Shown here: one piece after another, positions 41,521 through 51,446 of the stretch
How positions within the stretch are numbered: position 1 is the stretch's first letter
Layout: the number at the start of each line of letters is the position of its first letter
Source: Kalaharituber pfeilii
Taxonomy: Eukaryota > Ascomycota > Pezizomycetes > Pezizales > Pezizaceae
Direction: 5' to 3'
Assembly: GCA_015179045.1 (NCBI GenBank)
Contig: WHUZ01000107.1
Location: forward strand, 1-64,000
Length of the DNA stretch: 64,000 nucleotides
The notes under the pieces: model-generated
Seen by the model: only the letters and a program-made list of their open reading frames with translations
Told to the model about the DNA's origin: nothing
Database searches by the model: none
Translations under genes and position numbers: made by a program

Positions 41521-42310
41521 TGCAGCCTAGTCAGTTATTGCTTTAGCAGTATCACTAACTATATTTGAAAATACTTAACTTTTTCGCTAGTTATAAATGT
41601 AGTAAATCTCAGTCTATTACTTCTTCAGCAAAAAACGGCACCTTCTATATGGTATTCGATTATTTCGCAACGTGAGATCAGCAAATAGTAACATCAAGAG
41701 GGGAGTTGCTTGACCAGGTGGAACAAGAGGAAAGGTTGAAAGTGGAAGAAAGGTATGGTGAGGAAATGGTTGAAGAGCTGGTGAAACGGTCAGAAGTGAT
41801 TGGAGGAGTGGTCTTCGTTTTTTTCTGCTGTCTGGAGGATTTGGAGAGGGATAGACGCAAGTAGGCCTTTCGAGCCTAGTAGCCCGTGATCTTCGCTACT
41901 TGTTTCCCGAGCCTCTGTAGTGGCCGGTATGTTAGTTCCAGTCTGTTTCTCTCTTGGGCCCTACTTTGCCTGGCATTCTGTCTCATTCCGGCCTCACCAG
42001 CATCGACAAACCTCCGGTGCACCCACCTCGGAAGAGCTGTGATTCAGCAGAGGCGCAAAGGGAAGCAGCCGTCCCCCCAGGACCCCTACACCCTCAAGCG
42101 CCAACTTAACGATAAGGAGGCCAAAAAAATAGCCTCCGGTACAAAGCCCCCATCAATCCCCGCATCCACCCACTCCCCCCGCCCCCAGAAATCACCTACA
42201 CGCCCCCGGACATCACCTCCACCACCCAAAGCCAGCCCACACTCCCCAACCAGTCCTGACAACATCACCACAAAACACGGCATTGTCGTCCATGGCATCG
42301 CCCTGCGGAA

Positions 42311-43190
42311 TTTTTTTTTTTTTTTTTTTTTTTTTTTATATATCATTAATCGCTTGCCGCCCTACGGGCTATGGCAATGTCTTAATTACAACAATGCGCA
42401 AAATAACATAATGAGAACTGAAAAGGCTCTAACGGAAACAACAGCTTCTCTTCACTCCCCAAGCATCTCTACCCACTTCCTCAACGGGTCTTCTTCCCTC
42501 TCCTTGCCCCGGGGGGGCCTCCTGACCTGCTCCTCCCCCCCAAGCCACCTCCGTTTCCACATCTTACACTCATCTAGTACATGTCTCGTTGCCTCCTCCT
42601 TCTCTCCACACCACCTGCATTCGGGGCCGTCCCCTTCCCCTAAATGCCATCTCCATGCCCGTAACCCCTTTCCCCCCAGAAGTCCCGCCAAGCGTCCAGT
42701 CATATTTCCAAGCCTCTCCAACGTTCTGTATGACATCTCCAGTCGGTTCCTCTCCCCGCTCTCTCCCTCCTCCCTCCTTGTCTCAGTCCAGCCTCCGTCA
42801 CCAGCTCCGGTTCGCACTTCAGTGCAGTGCCCACGCTTGCTGCCTCATCCGCCGTCTCGTTTCCAGGGATCCCCCTGTGCGCCTTCACCCATAGCACCGC
42901 CGTATCCCAGTCTCCTCGCTCCGTTCTTCTTTTCCACGCTTCCCTGAGCCGGTTCGTCGCTCCGTCATGGGTCGGATCACCCTCTGATGCAGATGTCATT
43001 CTCCTAATCGCGTGTCTCGAATCAGTTATTATCAACAGCTCCCCTTCCACTCCATCCATCGCCTCACTGATCGCGATTAATTCCGCGTCGTTCACTGTGG
43101 CGCTCTCTCTCAAGTATACCGATGTCGATCTGCCCCCCCAAAAGAAACCCGCCCCTGCTTTCTCCCTCCTCATGCTCCCATCTGTGTAGA
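42311..43190 (-). mobile_element. 5'-truncated LINE G, copy 1 (880 bp)
   Basis: Poly-T at 42,311, then tail A on the minus strand. Upstream on the minus strand lie the ORF2 C-terminus (stop after KWVEMLGE), the knuckle CRWCGEKEEATRHVLDECKMW and a complete RNase H (LYTDGSMRREKAGAG, AELIAISEAM, IITDSRHAIRR, WVKAHRGIPGNETADEAA). One frameshift lies near 42,800. It is flanked by a perfect 11-bp duplication, GCCCTGCGGAA (42,300-42,310 and 43,191-43,201). The insert begins exactly at the start of RNase H. Longer frames crossing 43,190 are chimeras with the host sequence. Confidence 0.95.
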
Positions 43191-43214
43191 GCCCTGCGGA
43201 AATGGCTGCGGAAG

Positions 43215-43274
43215 CCCTGCCATGGCGAACAGCTGCACGCGGGGTCACGTGACAAAAAAAAAAAAAAAAAAAAA
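43215..43274 (+). mobile_element. Micro-retroposon: tail B only (60 bp)
   Basis: CCCTGCCATGGCGAACAGC followed by TGCACGCGGGGTCACGTGAC and about 20 A. It is flanked by a perfect 11-bp duplication, GGCTGCGGAAG (43,204-43,214 and 43,275-43,285). It lies only 14 bp from the right TSD of LINE G copy 1. Confidence 0.93.
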
Positions 43275-43659
43275 GGCTGCGGAAGAAGACAACCCTGATG
43301 GAGGAAGGAAAATTGACAAGCTCGGCGGTTGTGTATCTAGAGACATTGGGAAAGTGAAACTCGGGGGAAGGCGGTTGCGGACAAGCCGGAAAGAGGAAGG
43401 AAGTAGACAGGCTCGGCACAAGTTCACATGTATCTAGTTATTTTATTTCTTTCATTTACAATAAACCCTCGCCATAGCCCCTAGGGCGGCACGCGAGTAC
43501 TGATATAAAAAAAAAATTAAAATTAATATAAAAAGGTCCTAAATAGTTTTACACCTGCATAAGGCTGAGATGCCTAATTGGGTAACTACCACCTTAGTTT
43601 TCCAGCTACTCCATGTTACATCAGCAGTAACTTTTGTTTTGAAACATATCAGCTAATTA

Positions 43660-44000
43660 TATGACAATCAGGAGGATAAGGAAGCGGAGTCTCACTAGCC
43701 TTCTTTCCCTCCCTCCTCTCTTTCTTCACCAACCATCTTGCCGCAACAATCTTTCCCATCCATGGGTTCGCAGTCTACATCCAATTTCTCACTTTCCCGA
43801 ATTTGTTTGTCACCTGTACTACGATTGCACGACTGGATTGCGGGTGCGTCCTTTCCTTTGGGATTGGCTTCGGAGATGGTGTTGGAGATGGTTTCTTGGA
43901 CATTTTCTGCTTTGGGGGGCTGGTACTCTGTCCCCCTTTCACTTTCTTGGACTGGAAAAGAGTGGAATTTGTTCGGCTTTTGGGTGGTGCCACTGGAGGT
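43660..44000 (-). pseudogene. ORF1-like fragment of the half-LINE family
   Basis: The minus frame 43,993-43,775 reads SPTPSPKPIPKERTHPQSSRAIVVQVTNKFGKVRNWM. After a stop the frame continues TANPWMGKIVAARWLVKKERREGKKA. The second part is almost the same as in the half-LINE at 30.6 kb, and the Pro-rich first part parallels that at 42.1 kb. It therefore links the two half-LINEs into one family. No tail is visible downstream. Confidence 0.65.
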
Positions 44001-44005
44001 CGGTC

Positions 44006-44700
44006 TTTTTTTTTTTTTTTTTTTTTTTATATCATTAATCGCTTGCCGCCCTATGGGCTATGGCGGTGTGTTATGTATATAAACATGAAATACGAAGACA
44101 AAAGATAACTCTTATGTGAGTTAATACGGTAAAACAACACATTCAGCCCACTATTCCTCCTCTACATCATCCTCATTTTCCAACTTCTCCAACCTGTCAT
44201 ATAAACGTGCCAATACTCCTATTACTCCTACAACATTCGCAATTGCTTTTGTTTTTTTTGTTTTTTTATTTCTATTACGTTCCTCCACTTTCAATTTCAA
44301 CCCGTTCCGAAAAGGGCTTTGATGGTTCCAATCGAGCCTCTGAACATTCCGCCCGAGGCCCTGAAGGTTCCGAGCGGGGCTCTGAAGGTTGCGACTGGGG
44401 CTCTGGTGGCGGGTAGTACCGATATGGAGATGATGACAAGATCAACCTATAACGTTTATGTGGTGGGCGTTTATTGACTGGTAGCGGCCCAGTTCAGGAG
44501 TCATAAAGCAGTTATATCGTTCAAATCGGTTCCATCGTGGCAGGGTATCAGATCGTTTTCGTTTTAGAGTTTTTGTGGTTGATGGTATTAGGAGCGGAGG
44601 GCTGGATCTAAAAGTAGATGATTTCGGTATGCCCTCCTTCTCCCACTGGTGAGTAGGAGTTGGAGGTGGGAGGGTGGGTTGAGTAGCTGACATGATTATG
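44006..44700 (-). mobile_element. Small-protein retroposon P, copy 1, with tail A
   Basis: The minus strand begins MSATQPTLPPPTPTHQWEKE (ATG at 44,693), continues TKTLKRKRSDTLPRWNRFER and, after a one-base frame change near 44,475, NKRPPHKRYRLILSSSPYRYYPPPEP. Then come 21-bp DNA repeats (44,320-44,405, SEPRSEPSGP-like) and a short acidic coiled coil ending GVLARLYDRLEKLENEDDVEEE (44,152). The UTR leads to tail A and poly(A) (poly-T from 44,006). The related copy at 49.35-49.7 kb also ends in a degenerate tail A. No reverse transcriptase is encoded. I do not recognise the protein. TSD not found. Confidence 0.65.
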
Positions 44701-44766
44701 ATTGTGCTGGAAGTGATGATATGGGAGTAAAGGTTGGGTACTTATTTAACCAGGAGGATTAGGCAC

Positions 44767-45698
44767 TGTTCTGGCCTACCGACGAACATTGCGGTTCGCG
44801 AATGGGCCAGCCCACCGACGAACACTGGTTTAGTACAAGTACCACTAGGTACCTCTACGTACTACCAGTGATTGAGTATACAGAAACATTCTGCTACCAG
44901 CGTTAATTGATGAGCCAGTTACTGTGTGCTAGCACAGCCCTATTGCCACTGACAAGTTGCCACCTATAAGTTGCCACTTGAAAGTTGCCGTCGGTGATAA
45001 GTTGCTACTTCTTACCCATATACTAGAAGATAATACAGACAGTTTAATTAATAATTCACTACGCTTCTAGACTACTGTAGTTAAGAATACGAATTTGTAA
45101 TCATAACTAAATTATTGTTAACCGAAACACTAGAAGAAAATTACTAAATATGCTTCTAGTATTCTTCTTACTCTAAGCGAAATTTTGGAGTGTTATCTTC
45201 ATAGGTAGAGATTTCCGGAATCCTCCGCCATTCTGGTATTATATTGTGGCAGTAACAGGGATTGCGTTGATGCCAAGAATGAAAAACATCATGATAAAAC
45301 TTGTCAAGACAAAATTTCATGTTCTTGTCTAGGTACCTGTTCTTCTCTTCGTTGTACATGCATACGTCAAAAGGTTAAATGTTCTTATTCTTGTAATAAA
45401 AGCAATGCTGGTTAATGTACTAACCAGGAGAATTAGAGTGAACATAGTGATGTATATAGTACTATTGTTTGTACATAGATGACGCATAGGGGGATAGGAG
45501 ACTGTGGAAATTGCTTAGCTGGCTGTATGATAGATCATTATTGCATTAAATCATAAGCGAGTATATATATTACATATAGGTACATCGAGGTACATTCATG
45601 TTCGCCGCTGGGCCAGGTGTTCGTGGCTGGGCTGGCCCCGTGAAAAACACCATATGTTTTTCACGGGGCCGGAAAATGTTCGTCGGTGGGCCAGAACA
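44767..45698. mobile_element. 932-bp TIR element with 5-bp target duplication and internal palindrome
   Basis: Ends TGTTCTGGCCTACCGACGAACATT and, inverted, AATGTTCGTCGGTGGGCCAGAACA. They are flanked by GGCAC on both sides (44,762-44,766 and 45,699-45,703). Each terminus is followed by further subterminal copies of the GTTCG..GGGCCAG word (44,793-44,825 and 45,600-45,633). A perfect palindrome sits at 45,634-45,670. TGT ends with a 5-bp TSD fit GINGER-like or LTR-derived elements better than hAT or mariner, but no transposase is present. The interior has only a 63-codon frame at 45,359-45,168. Confidence 0.75.
45634..45670. other. Perfect 16-bp-arm palindrome
   Basis: GGCCCCGTGAAAAACA, a 5-base loop (CCATA), then TGTTTTTCACGGGGCC. 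It lies between two subterminal repeats at the right end of the 932-bp TIR element and could form a stable hairpin or cruciform. Confidence 0.9.
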
Positions 45699-45715
45699 GG
45701 CACCGAATAATTCAG

Positions 45716-46436
45716 GCCGGGGTTGTGGTGGAAGTGATGATATGCGAGAAAAGGAAAAAGTATTTTAACCATCGCAGATTAGTCATCGAACAATTTTGGT
45801 CGGAAAACAAAAAAAAAAAGAAAAAAAATAAATGCAGTGATAATGCACGGTGCTTATGACAGCAACCTACATCGCTTATCACTAATATACGCGACCCCCA
45901 TGTGGATATGACCCGTTTTCTATATACGAAAAACAAATGTAATATATGTCACGGCATGCATTTCATAGCAGTAATTAGCAAAAAATAATCAACTTGTGAT
46001 CAACGATTATCAGGAAGCAACTAGAAAGCACTTAAATAAATAAATAAAAAATGATTTTTTTTGGACCCCACTGTCTCAGGCATATCTGCTTCTGCCTAGG
46101 GACAAATTCATACAGTGAGCAAATCTCAAGAGGAAGCCTGACCCAAGAGATGATCTGAAAGGTCTGTTGGTACCTTCGCCAACATCGTTCCCCATTCAAT
46201 CCTTAATTCCAAAGCCACTTAAAATTTCCTCAAAGGTTTGGGCGATTATGGGTGCAGGTACGTGCTATGGATTGCGCTAGCGTGCTCTTAGCGGAATCTT
46301 GGCATTTCTAACCGCAGGTATGCAATATGTAGGGGTGATGGATCATCGCCGGCTGGGGTAACTACTAAGGCTCCTGTTGCGCAAGGCAGCCACGGGCGTG
46401 TGCAATAACCTTCCCCTTGTCAAATCTTTTTTCATA
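45716..46436. other. Unassigned region
   Basis: No gene identified. 45,721-45,752 repeats the GTGGAAGTGATGATATG sequence found at 44,706 on the other side of the TIR element. Around 46,250-46,315 there is an intron-like stretch (GGTACGTG.., CTAAC, CGCAG), but I find no convincing exons beside it. Confidence 0.35.
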
Positions 46437-46615
46437 TAGTTGGGGACATCTGTACGCGGAGTAAATTGCACCTCAACTTCAACGCTCTAAAGTGCAACTT
46501 AAAAAATAGATAAAATTAGTTTCATGTCATAATATGATAGATCAGACAATGAAGAATAAAGCTACGAAGCGATATCTATTTATTTGATTTTTTGTTATAG
46601 TGTTTCATCGAGTAA
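46437..46615 (+). repeat. Dispersed ~170-bp repeat, copy 2
   Basis: Inverse of 40,165-40,335. Begins near GTTGGGGACATCTGTACGCGG and ends near GTGTTTCATCGAG. Non-coding. Confidence 0.7.
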
Positions 46616-46625
46616 AAAATCAGGA

Positions 46626-46802
46626 ATTTTATATGGAGAGTGTTACGGGTTTCACCGCAACCGTAGTGTGGGCGGCTGGTGGAGCGTGCGAAAAATGCGA
46701 AAAATGCAAGCACATATGAAATGCATATATGTGACGTAAGCGATATGCGCGCCGAGCGTATAGTAGTCTAGCTAAAAATGCAAAGCCGCTAACTATAAAG
46801 GG
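46626..46802 (+). promoter_or_regulatory. LTR-like or promoter-like segment with TATA box
   Basis: Begins TGTTACGGGTTTCACC, the terminal word of the gypsy B/C LTRs, and reaches a TATAAAGG box at 46,794, eight bases before the 83-bp tandem array. The interior (ATGCGAAAAATGC, GTAAGCGATATGCGCGCCGAGCG) does not match the other LTRs. It is possibly a fragment of another LTR family. No partner repeat is visible. Confidence 0.35.
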
Positions 46803-47137
46803 AATCTATTATAGTACTGAGTTACATCCCTCTTGGCGTACACCGAACCCCTGTCAAAAAAGACCTTGGCGACAACCGCGAATACCATCTATTATAGTAC
46901 TGAGTTACATCCCTCTTGGCGTACACCGAACCCCTGTCAAAAAAGACCTTGGCGACAACCGCGAATACCATCTATTATAGTACTGAGTTACATCCCTCTT
47001 GGCGTACACCGAACCCCTGTCAAAAAAGACCTTGGCGACAACCGCGAATACCATCTATTATAGTACTGAGTTACATCCCTCTTGGCGTACACCGAACCCC
47101 TGTCAAAAAAGACCTTGGCGACAACCGCGAATACCAT
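46803..47137. repeat. 83-bp tandem repeat, four near-perfect copies
   Basis: Unit starts ATCTATTATAGTACTGAGTT and ends CGACAACCGCGAATACC. Copies start at 46,803, 46,886, 46,969 and 47,052. Because 83 is not a multiple of three, the open frames that cross it read the unit in all three phases. They are open only by chance lack of stops. Confidence 0.95.
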
Positions 47138-47384
47138 ATCAACGTACTGAGTGAAATGTTCACAAACTCCTGAACCTCAACATACCCCTGAACCTTCGTC
47201 ATAAGGCACATATTAATGTGGAATATGCCAAACGCCCGACAATACCTATGTCAAGAGTTTCCATCACATTTCGTATGGAATCAACCTTCACGGAAATAGA
47301 CACCACGACAATGAGGAGTTGCAATTGGCCGTATCTATCACTGCAATCCCTTTATGTGAAATGTTCACATTCTCCAGAACCTCA

Positions 47385-49215
47385 ACATACTCGGCATAAG
47401 ATACAGAAGAATGAGCCAAATTTTATAGGTATGATATATCTCTCTCACTATCAGGAGATGAAGCATAACGAGTTCAATTTGACAGGTACAGCAGCAGCTT
47501 TCCATGGCACAATAGTAACAGAGTGAGCTGAATTTAACAGGTATAAGAGTACAATTTGACTGGTATTGGATGGCACGAGATGCAGCTGAACAAGTCAAAT
47601 TTGACAGGTATGGTAGGTCCATTTCGCCTCGCGAGATACAGCAAAATGAGCTGAATTTGATAGGCACTTTGACAGGCACGACAGCTCCTCAATGGTGTGA
47701 GGTGCAGCAGAACGAGTCAAATTTGACAGGTATGGTAGGTCCATTTCACCCCGCGAGATGCAGCAAAATGAGCCGAATTTGACAGGTACTTTGACAGGCA
47801 CAACAGCTCCTCAATTTGACAGGCACGACAGCTCCTCAATTCGACAGGCACGGCAGCTCCTCAATAGTGCGACATGCAGCAGAACGAGTCAAATGTGATA
47901 GGTATGGTAGGTCTATGTTACCTCGCAAGATGCAGCAAAATGAGCCGAATTTTACAGGCACTTTACAGGTATGATAGCTCCTCAATGGTGTGAGATGCAG
48001 CAGAATAAGCCGAATTTAATAGGTATAACAGTCTCCCTCAATGGCGAAAGATGTGGTCAAGTTGACAGATATGACCTTGACAGGGAAAAATGAGGCAGAA
48101 TAAGCTCAATTTAACAGGTATGGCAGCTTTCTCTCAATGGCGCAAGATGTGGCCGAATGAGCTCAAGTTGACAAGTATTACAGGACTCTTTCCATAGCGT
48201 AAGAGCAGCAGAATGAGCTGAATTTGACAGGTATAGTAGGTCTCTATTGCCCTGCCATGGCGAATAGCTGCAAGCGGAGTTACGTGAAATTTAAAAAAAA
48301 AAAAAAAAGAGTAGGTCTCTCTTGATAGCACGAGATGCAGCAAAATGAACTCAATTGGACCGGTGTGTAGGTCTCCCTTGACAATACAAGATACAGTAGA
48401 ATAAACTAACTTTAACAAGTATATAGGTATGGCAAGACTCTTCTATGGCACGAGATACAAAAGAATGAGCCAAATTTCATAAGTATGGCACACCTCTCTT
48501 ACCAGCGTGAGATGTAGTAAAACGTACTCAATTTGATAGGTATAGTAGCACCTTTCCACAGGAGAGTAGCAGAGTGAGCCAAATTTGACAGGTATAATAG
48601 GACTCTTTCCGCATTATGAGATATAGCAGAATGAGCACTTATTCGATAGTACAAGATGCAGCAGAACGAGAGTCGAATTTGACAGATATGGCAGGTCTAT
48701 TTCAGCCTGGGAGATGCAGCAGAATAAGCCGAATTTGACAGGGATTGGTAGATCTCTCTTGCTAACATGAGATACAGCAGGGCGAGCATAATTTGACAGG
48801 CATGACAGCTCCTCAATAATGTGAGATACAGCAGAATGAACCGAATTTAATAGGAATGGCAGTCTCTCTCGATGATGTGATATGAGGCAGAATGAGCTCA
48901 ATTTAACAGGGTATGACAGCTTCCTTTCGATAGCGTGAGATGAGGCAGAATGAGCTCAAGTTGACAAGTATCACCAGACTCTTTCCACAATGTGAGAACA
49001 GCAGAATGAGCCAAATTTGACAGGTACGGCAGGACCCACCTGGCAGTGTGGAACATGGTAAAATAAGCTCAATTCACAGTTAAGGCTGGCCCCTTTCTAT
49101 GGTGCAAAGTGAGGCGGTATGGCTTAATTTGACAGATACAACAAGACCTGCTTTGATGGTGCGAGATATGCCAAAATGCGCCCAATTTACAATTTTACAG
49201 GTATGGCAGATTACT
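47385..49215. repeat. ~55-62-bp tandem array (inverse of 29.0-30.2 kb)
   Basis: About thirty imperfect copies of a unit like GAGCCGAATTTGACAGGTATGGCAG-GTCTCTCTCGATGG-TGAGATGCAGCAGAAT. Neighbouring units share mutations in blocks (for example TTTGACAGGCACGACAGCTCCTCAAT at 47,670, 47,797 and 47,818), indicating local expansion. It is interrupted by a micro-retroposon at 48,246. The same family in opposite orientation occupies 29,050-30,176. Confidence 0.9.
48246..48309 (+). mobile_element. Micro-retroposon: tail B only (64 bp) in the 60-bp array
   Basis: ATTGCCCTGCCATGGCGAAT, then AGCTGCAAGCGGAGTTACGTG and an A tract. It is flanked by a perfect 11-bp duplication, AGTAGGTCTCT (48,235-48,245 and 48,310-48,320). 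Confidence 0.92.
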
Positions 49216-49344
49216 CTCGATGGTGTGAGATGGGGCAAAATAAGAATGTGCTAGACTGGTACAGCATGGCGGGGTGCACCTGCCAAAGGTTACAATCATC
49301 GGCTACTACAGTACCTACTGACTCAGGCTCCATTCCCCACCCTC

Positions 49345-49700
49345 TACTGTTTTTTAAATCGCAAGCACTCTATAGATAGCGATAGCTATGTCTACTCTTC
49401 ATCATCACCCTCAGCCTTCAATTCTTCCACTGTCTTATATACTCTTGCCATCATTCCAGCTGTATTAGTTATATCCTTTTGTAACCTTTCAATTACCTTA
49501 TACCTGTTAATATTCTCACTTGCATAGCATTTATACGTGGGTCTAGAGGGCGGATAACGAAGCTGGATACACCTAAAAGGGCATATGCTGGACATCTGAG
49601 CAATATCATTGTGGGTAGATATTAACCGGAATTTAGGTGGAGTTTATGGGCTGTAACGAGGGTTTCGCTATCCATAGGTTCTACAATTATTAGCATTATA
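49345..49700 (-). mobile_element. Small-protein retroposon P, copy 2 (degenerate)
   Basis: The minus frame 49,595-49,392 reads IQLRYPPSRPTYKCYASENI and ends NTAGMMARVYKTVEELKAEGDDEE. This parallels the RYYPPPEP..GVLARLYDRLEKLENEDD end of the copy at 44 kb. Upstream, near 49,650, PPKFRLIST resembles PPHKRYRLILS. After the stop the minus strand has ATCGCTATCTATAGAGTGCTTGCGATTTAAAAAAC-like sequence, a mutated tail A. It thus supports a retroposon family rather than one isolated gene. Confidence 0.6.
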
Positions 49701-50359
49701 CTCCACAAAATATATAAAATTAATACTAGAGCTCCGGGGATGCAGGAGTGGGATTACGTGATATTATAAATAACAATGAGAATATACTGATATGAATAAA
49801 TGCAGAGAAACGAGATTGTACGGTCATGGAACTGGTAAAGAGTGTACAGTCACTTGACGCCGACTTTACGGGTCCCTTATCCACTACCGCTACACCTACA
49901 CTCACCCTCGCGGTCGCGAGGTGGCCACATGCTAGTAAAATATGTACTCAAGTACTAGTACATCTCTTATGCAATACCCCACTACTTAGTTTTATGTTGT
50001 GTGCGACTGATACAATAGATATATATAAGTTGACAGCTGGGCTAGGATATGTGGAGTGTGACAGACAGTAGCAGCAGTGCGGGCAGTGGGAGTTATAGAG
50101 TAGTAGAAGCAGTAGAGCTCTGGGAGAACGATAGAGCGGTAGAGATAGGAAGAATACCTTCAAACTCACTGCATACTGTCAGACAGAACGTGCATGTACC
50201 CATGTAGATGGAGTGCTTAGTCATTGAACCAAATGTCGCCTCTACTTCATGTACAGATGTCCCCAACCATAGTCGCTGGAATCATGAATGTATTTTTGGA
50301 AATTAACATATATTATGGTGTTTCGGATTTCTCATTTGGTTCTGGTCGTTGATAAGGCT
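49701..50359. other. Unassigned region
   Basis: No coding region supported. Near 50,236-50,268 it contains one end of the dispersed ~170-bp repeat (GTACAGATGTCCCCAACCAT). Confidence 0.35.
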
Positions 50360-50530
50360 TTTCTACTTGGCATTTTCAAGGTCTAGCTTGATCCCCAGGA
50401 ACCTTTCAAGTAGGCTCAGTTGACCTGCTTCGAAAAAACACTTTTTTTGTATACATAGAGGCCTGACCCACGGGAGTTAAACCCGGAACTCGACCCTAAC
50501 AAGTATAACGCTTATTTACTATTTAATTTA
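50360..50530 (+). repeat. Dispersed repeat, intact relative of 10,430-10,600
   Basis: Shares AGGTCTAGCTTGATCCCCAG, CCTTTCAAG, GCCTGACCCACGGGAGTTA and GACCCTAACAAGTATAA with the AT-rich copy at 10.4-10.6 kb. This copy has C or G where the other mostly has T or A. Confidence 0.65.
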
Positions 50531-50746
50531 ACAGTACCCATACCCCGTAACATAAGCAATACTGTCAGAATTACTGACTTTAGACTTTATTCTTTTAAGT
50601 TTCCACCATCCCTGACCTTTTGGCACTCCCGCCATGAGTTGGACCAATAGATTTATGACATTGGGTAGCCCAGTACCACTTGTAGGTACCTGCCAGTGTA
50701 ATGGATGGGTTGGTGTCGGGGTCGGGGTTCGAGGTTCAGGGTAGGC

Positions 50747-50748
<2 letters not shown>

Positions 50749-50787
<39 letters not shown>

Positions 50788-51446
50788 TCATTAATCGCTG
50801 GCCGCCCTATGGGCTATGGCGATGTGCTATGGATTTATAGAGAAAATAGTAACTAGAATCAGTCCTCCCCCTCCCCGGAACGACCATAAACGTAGCTAAA
50901 AGAAAATTAACGTCACTCTCCGAGCATCTCCATCAGCCTCATCAGCGGGTCTTCTCCCCCCTCCCCTTCGACCCTCGGTGGTCTCCTCACGTGATCCTCC
51001 CCCCCCGGCCACCTCTGCCGCCACACTCTGCACTGTCCTAGCAGATGTCTCGTTGTCTCCTCCTCCTCCCCGCACCACCTGCACTCGGGTCCGTCCCCTT
51101 CCCCAATTTGCCACCTCCAAGCACGTAGACCCTTACCCCCCAACAGTCCCGCCAACCTCCCCGTCAGCTGCCCCAACCTCTCTAGTGGTCTATATGACAA
51201 TTCCAACCGGTTTCTCTCCCCCGCCCTCTCCCTCCTTCCTCTTTGTCTCATACCGGCTTCCGTAACAACCTCTGGGGCGCGCTGTATTGCAGTACCCACT
51301 CTCGCCGCCTCATCCGCCGCCTCGTTCCCAGCAATGCCTCTATGAGCCTTGACCCATAGAACTGCCAAGTCCAGCTCCCCTCGCTCGACCCTCTTCTCCC
51401 ACGCCTCCCTGAGCCGGTTCGTCGCTCCGTCATGGGTGAGATCCCC
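50749..51446 (-). mobile_element. 5'-truncated LINE G, copy 2 (698 bp)
   Basis: Poly-T and inverse tail A at 50,755-50,822. The minus strand then encodes the ORF2 C-terminus (stop after LMEMLGE), the knuckle CRWCGEEEETTRHLLGQCRVW and the end of RNase H (WVKAHRGIAGNEAADEAARVG) in one open frame of 151 residues from 51,368. It is flanked by a perfect 12-bp duplication, CAGGGTAGGCAG (50,737-50,748 and 51,447-51,458). Same subfamily as copy 1 and less decayed. Confidence 0.95.

Larger units (their letters stand above)
41890..43515 (+). mobile_element. ORF1-only retroposon ('half-LINE') with tail A, twice interrupted
   Basis: The frame from about 42,020 encodes a Pro-rich N-part (KGKQPSPQDPYTLKRQL; then many SP/TP pairs) and TTKHGIVVHGIALR. 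Setting aside the LINE at 42,311-43,190 and the micro-tail at 43,215-43,274, it continues as WLRKKTTLMEEGKLTSSAVVYLETLG and KVKLGGRRLRTSR, an RRM-like ORF1 segment. This matches WLVNKERREGKKTSSIVIYLE in the half-LINE at 30.2-30.7 kb. A short UTR leads straight to tail A (43,468-43,505) and an A-rich end. No ORF2 is present. A single-base frameshift lies near 43,345. Confidence 0.7.

Noticed and set aside
41886..42947. 353-residue plus-strand frame
   Set aside because: Runs from half-LINE ORF1 through the poly-T of an inserted minus-strand LINE; a chimera of two elements.
42700..43419. 239-residue minus-strand frame including RNase H
   Set aside because: Only the part left of 43,190 belongs to LINE G; the N-terminal part is antisense of the host half-LINE and a micro-tail.
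46250..46320. Intron-like GTACGT..CTAAC..CGCAG
   Set aside because: No open exons or protein similarity on either side; splice-like words are common by chance.
46833..47173. Two 76-85 residue frames in the 83-bp repeats
   Set aside because: The unit is read in three phases in succession; open only because the unit lacks stops.
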